This document shows, piece after piece, positions 62,050 to 64,000 of a DNA stretch of 64,000 nt (positions are counted from its first letter, which is position 1; the number at the start of each line of letters is the position of its first letter). Where the stretch lies: positions 1 through 64,000 of the forward strand of contig JAIYCG010000048.1 in the NCBI GenBank assembly GCA_027488115.1, written 5' to 3'. The DNA comes from Comamonadaceae bacterium. GTDB lineage: Bacteria; Pseudomonadota; Gammaproteobacteria; Burkholderiales; Burkholderiaceae_C. The notes below the pieces were generated by a model. The model saw only the letters and a list, made by a program, of their open reading frames with translations. It did no database searches and had not been told where the DNA came from. The translations under genes were made by a program, and so were the position numbers.

Positions 62050-64000
62050 TCAATACGCTTGACCCAACTGGCCCAAGATGGCGGGGTTTTCCAATGTGCT
62101 GATGTCTTGCGTGATGGCTTCGCCTTTTGCCAAGCTGCGCAGCAAGCGGCGCATGATTTTGCCGGAGCGAGTTTTGGGCAAGTTCTCGCCAAAGCGAATG
62201 TCTTTGGGTTTGGCAATGGGTCCAATTTCTTTGGCAATGTGATCGCGCAATTGTTTGGCAATGGCCTTGCCTTCGTCGCCTGTGGGCAGTGGACGTTTCA
62301 GTACAACGAAAGCGCAAATAGCCTCGCCCGTCGTTTCATCAGGACGACCCACCACAGCCGCCTCAGCCACCAACTCGGTGCAGCTGACCAAGGCCGATTC
62401 AATTTCCATGGTCCCCATGCGGTGACCCGACACGTTCAATACGTCGTCAATGCGACCTGTGATGGTGAAGTAACCAGTTTCGGCATCTCGAATGGCACCG
62501 TCACCGGCCAAATAGTACTTGCCTTGGAAGTCGGCTGGATAGTAACTCTTGACGAAGCGATCGGGGTCACCCCAGATGTTGCGAATCATGGAGGGCCATG
62601 GGCGCTTGACCACCAAGATTCCGCCTTGGCCGTTGGGCATGTCTTTGCCGGTTTCGTCCACGATGGCGGCTTGAATACCTGGGAAAGGCAGTGTGCAAGA
62701 ACCGGGCACCATGGGTGTGACACCGGGCAATGGCGTGATCATGTGACCGCCGGTTTCGGTTTGCCAGAAGGTGTCGACAATGGGGCAATGACCGCCGCCC
62801 ACATGCTTGTGATACCACTCCCAAGCAGCAGGGTTGATAGGCTCGCCCACTGAACCTAGCAAGCGCAAGCTGCTCAGGTTATAGCTCTTGGGGTGCACAG
62901 CATCGTTGGCTTCGGCCGCTTTGATCAGGGAGCGAATGGCGGTAGGTGCGGTATAGAAGATGGAGACCTTGTGATCTTGAATCATTTTCCAGAAACGGCC
63001 TGCATCGGGAAAAGTGGGGACGCCTTCAAACACAATTTCAGTACCACCCAAAGCCAAGGGACCATAAGTGATGTAGGTGTGGCCCGTCACCCAACCAATG
63101 TCGGCCGTGCACCAGAACACGTCATCTTGTTTCAAGTCAAAGGTCCACTTGGTGGTGAGGGCGGCGTGCAACAAATAGCCCCCTGTAGAGTGTTGAACAC
63201 CCTTTGGCTTGCCCGTAGAGCCCGATGTGTAAAGCAAGAACAAAGGGTGCTCAGCGCTGACCCATTCTGGCTCGCACGAAGTGGCTTGATTGGCAACCAA
63301 GTCGTGCATCCAGGTGTCGCGACCAGCGGTCATTGCCACATCGGCACCGCTGCGTTTCACCACCAAGACGTTCTTGATGCTGTCGCAACCGCCCAATGCC
63401 AGCGCTTCGTCCACAATGGATTTGAGGGGCAACTGCTTGCCACCGCGAATTTGATGATCGGCAGTGATCACGGCTTTGGCGCCTGTATCTTCAATGCGAT
63501 CGCGCAAAGACTGGGCTGAGAATCCGCCGAACACCACAGAGTGAGTAGCACCAATGCGCGCGCAAGCCTGCATAGCTGCCACACCGTCAATTGACATGGA
63601 GATGTAAATGACGACCCGGTCACCTTTTTGAATGCCGATGGATCGAAGGCCATTGGCAATTTGACAAGTTTTGGCCAGCAATTCGCTGTAAGTGATGCGC
63701 GTCACTTCGCCGCCATCGGCCTCAAAAATGAGCGCGGTTTTGTTGCCCAAACCTTTTTCAATGTTGCGGTCTAGGCAGTTGTAGGAGGCATTGAGTGTGC
63801 CGTCCTCAAACCATTTAAAAAATGGCGCTTTGGACTCATCCAAGACTTTGGTAAAGGGTGATTTCCACGTAATGAACTCTTTGGCGAGTCTGGCCCAGTA
63901 GCCTTCGTAATTTGTTTCAGCCTCGTGACAGAGTGCGGCGTAAGCTGGCATGCCTGATATGTGGGCATTTTTGACAAATTCAGCACTGGGCTGAAAAACG
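62050..64000 (-). CDS. acs: Acetyl-CoA synthetase (5' end beyond the window)
   Basis: Acs activates acetate to acetyl-CoA through acetyl-adenylate. The frame stays open past a methionine at 63951 to the window edge, and the extra residues ([13 protein letters not shown]) are the normal Acs N-terminus, so only a few codons are missing. Motifs in order are [76 protein letters not shown] and [11 protein letters not shown], whose lysine is usually controlled by acetylation. A terminator follows. Confidence 0.97.
   Translation of the reverse strand, partial: VFQPSAEFVKNAHISGMPAYAALCHEAETNYEGYWARLAKEFITWKSPFTKVLDESKAPFFKWFEDGTLNASYNCLDRNIEKGLGNKTALIFEADGGEVTRITYSELLAKTCQIANGLRSIGIQKGDRVVIYISMSIDGVAAMQACARIGATHSVVFGGFSAQSLRDRIEDTGAKAVITADHQIRGGKQLPLKSIVDEALALGGCDSIKNVLVVKRSGADVAMTAGRDTWMHDLVANQATSCEPEWVSAEHPLFLLYTSGSTGKPKGVQHSTGGYLLHAALTTKWTFDLKQDDVFWCTADIGWVTGHTYITYGPLALGGTEIVFEGVPTFPDAGRFWKMIQDHKVSIFYTAPTAIRSLIKAAEANDAVHPKSYNLSSLRLLGSVGEPINPAAWEWYHKHVGGGHCPIVDTFWQTETGGHMITPLPGVTPMVPGSCTLPFPGIQAAIVDETGKDMPNGQGGILVVKRPWPSMIRNIWGDPDRFVKSYYPADFQGKYYLAGDGAIRDAETGYFTITGRIDDVLNVSGHRMGTMEIESALVSCTELVAEAAVVGRPDETTGEAICAFVVLKRPLPTGDEGKAIAKQLRDHIAKEIGPIAKPKDIRFGENLPKTRSGKIMRRLLRSLAKGEAITQDISTLENPAILGQLGQAY

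Noticed and set aside
1..64000. CRISPR array, prophage, insertion sequence, toxin–antitoxin or defence island
   Set aside because: I found no regularly spaced repeats, transposase or integrase, restriction or toxin-like genes. All genes look like housekeeping, respiration, transport or catabolism.

Overview
The window looks like chromosomal DNA of a betaproteobacterium of the order Burkholderiales, most likely family Comamonadaceae; a Limnohabitans-, Rhodoferax- or Polaromonas-like organism is an inference from gene content and a base composition that looks near 50 % GC. The indicators are abundant Bug/TctC-type periplasmic binding proteins, EarP with an arginine-type EF-P, a hupB–tRNA-Val–ppiD–tRNA-His block, a complete cbb3 oxidase locus under FNR-type boxes, and a phasin gene. 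I see no insertion sequence, prophage, CRISPR array or rRNA, and nothing that looks recently acquired. Genes are packed tightly, with many 1–8 nt start/stop overlaps.

Layout. 1–7.4 kb is a carboxylic-acid catabolic and transport cluster: a fumarylacetoacetase-family hydrolase and a ketopantoate-reductase-family enzyme, convergent tctA-tctB-tctC, then a divergent oxalyl-CoA-synthetase-like ligase with a TauE/SafE permease. 7.4–18.8 kb is the microaerobic respiration locus: a DsbD_2/UreH-like protein, hemN, fnr, a small membrane protein, fixH-like, ccoG, ccoP, ccoQ, ccoO, ccoN, ccoS, ccoI and a universal stress protein, with four FNR boxes. 18.8–21.3 kb carries a malonyl-CoA synthetase with a Bug protein. 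21.4–25.5 kb holds lgt, ilvD, a HbpS/GlcG-like protein and a Bax-inhibitor-1 protein. 25.5–29.4 kb is surE-pcm-nlpD-rlmD, without the rpoS often found after nlpD. 29.5–33.2 kb has a quinone-oxidoreductase-like enzyme, an S9 peptidase, phhB and tRNA-His. 33.2–35.7 kb is ppiD, tRNA-Val and hupB.

35.8–43.2 kb contains a tartrate/D-malate dehydrogenase-like gene, an EamA transporter, pgsA, uvrC, earP, efp and a LOG-family gene. From 54.75 kb leftward to 43.2 kb, eleven minus-strand genes lie almost end to end: histone-deacetylase-like, thioesterase, nitroreductase, fused livHM, livG, livF, pncB, nhaD, a 2-hydroxyacid dehydrogenase, rmuC and an MFS transporter. 54.8–64 kb has a phasin with twin operator-like repeats, a patatin-like lipoprotein, a DUF423 protein, ahpCF, an SDR dehydrogenase, gamma-glutamyltransferase and acs, whose start lies beyond the window edge.

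No wholly new multigene system stands out. The best leads are small-scale: a ccoI promoter whose predicted start point coincides with the start codon, an 11-bp triple repeat whose contraction would fuse a transporter to the downstream dehydrogenase, a ten-G tract in uvrC, paired operators around the phasin promoter, and the long HDAC-to-MFS gene string with a fused permease and no binding protein.
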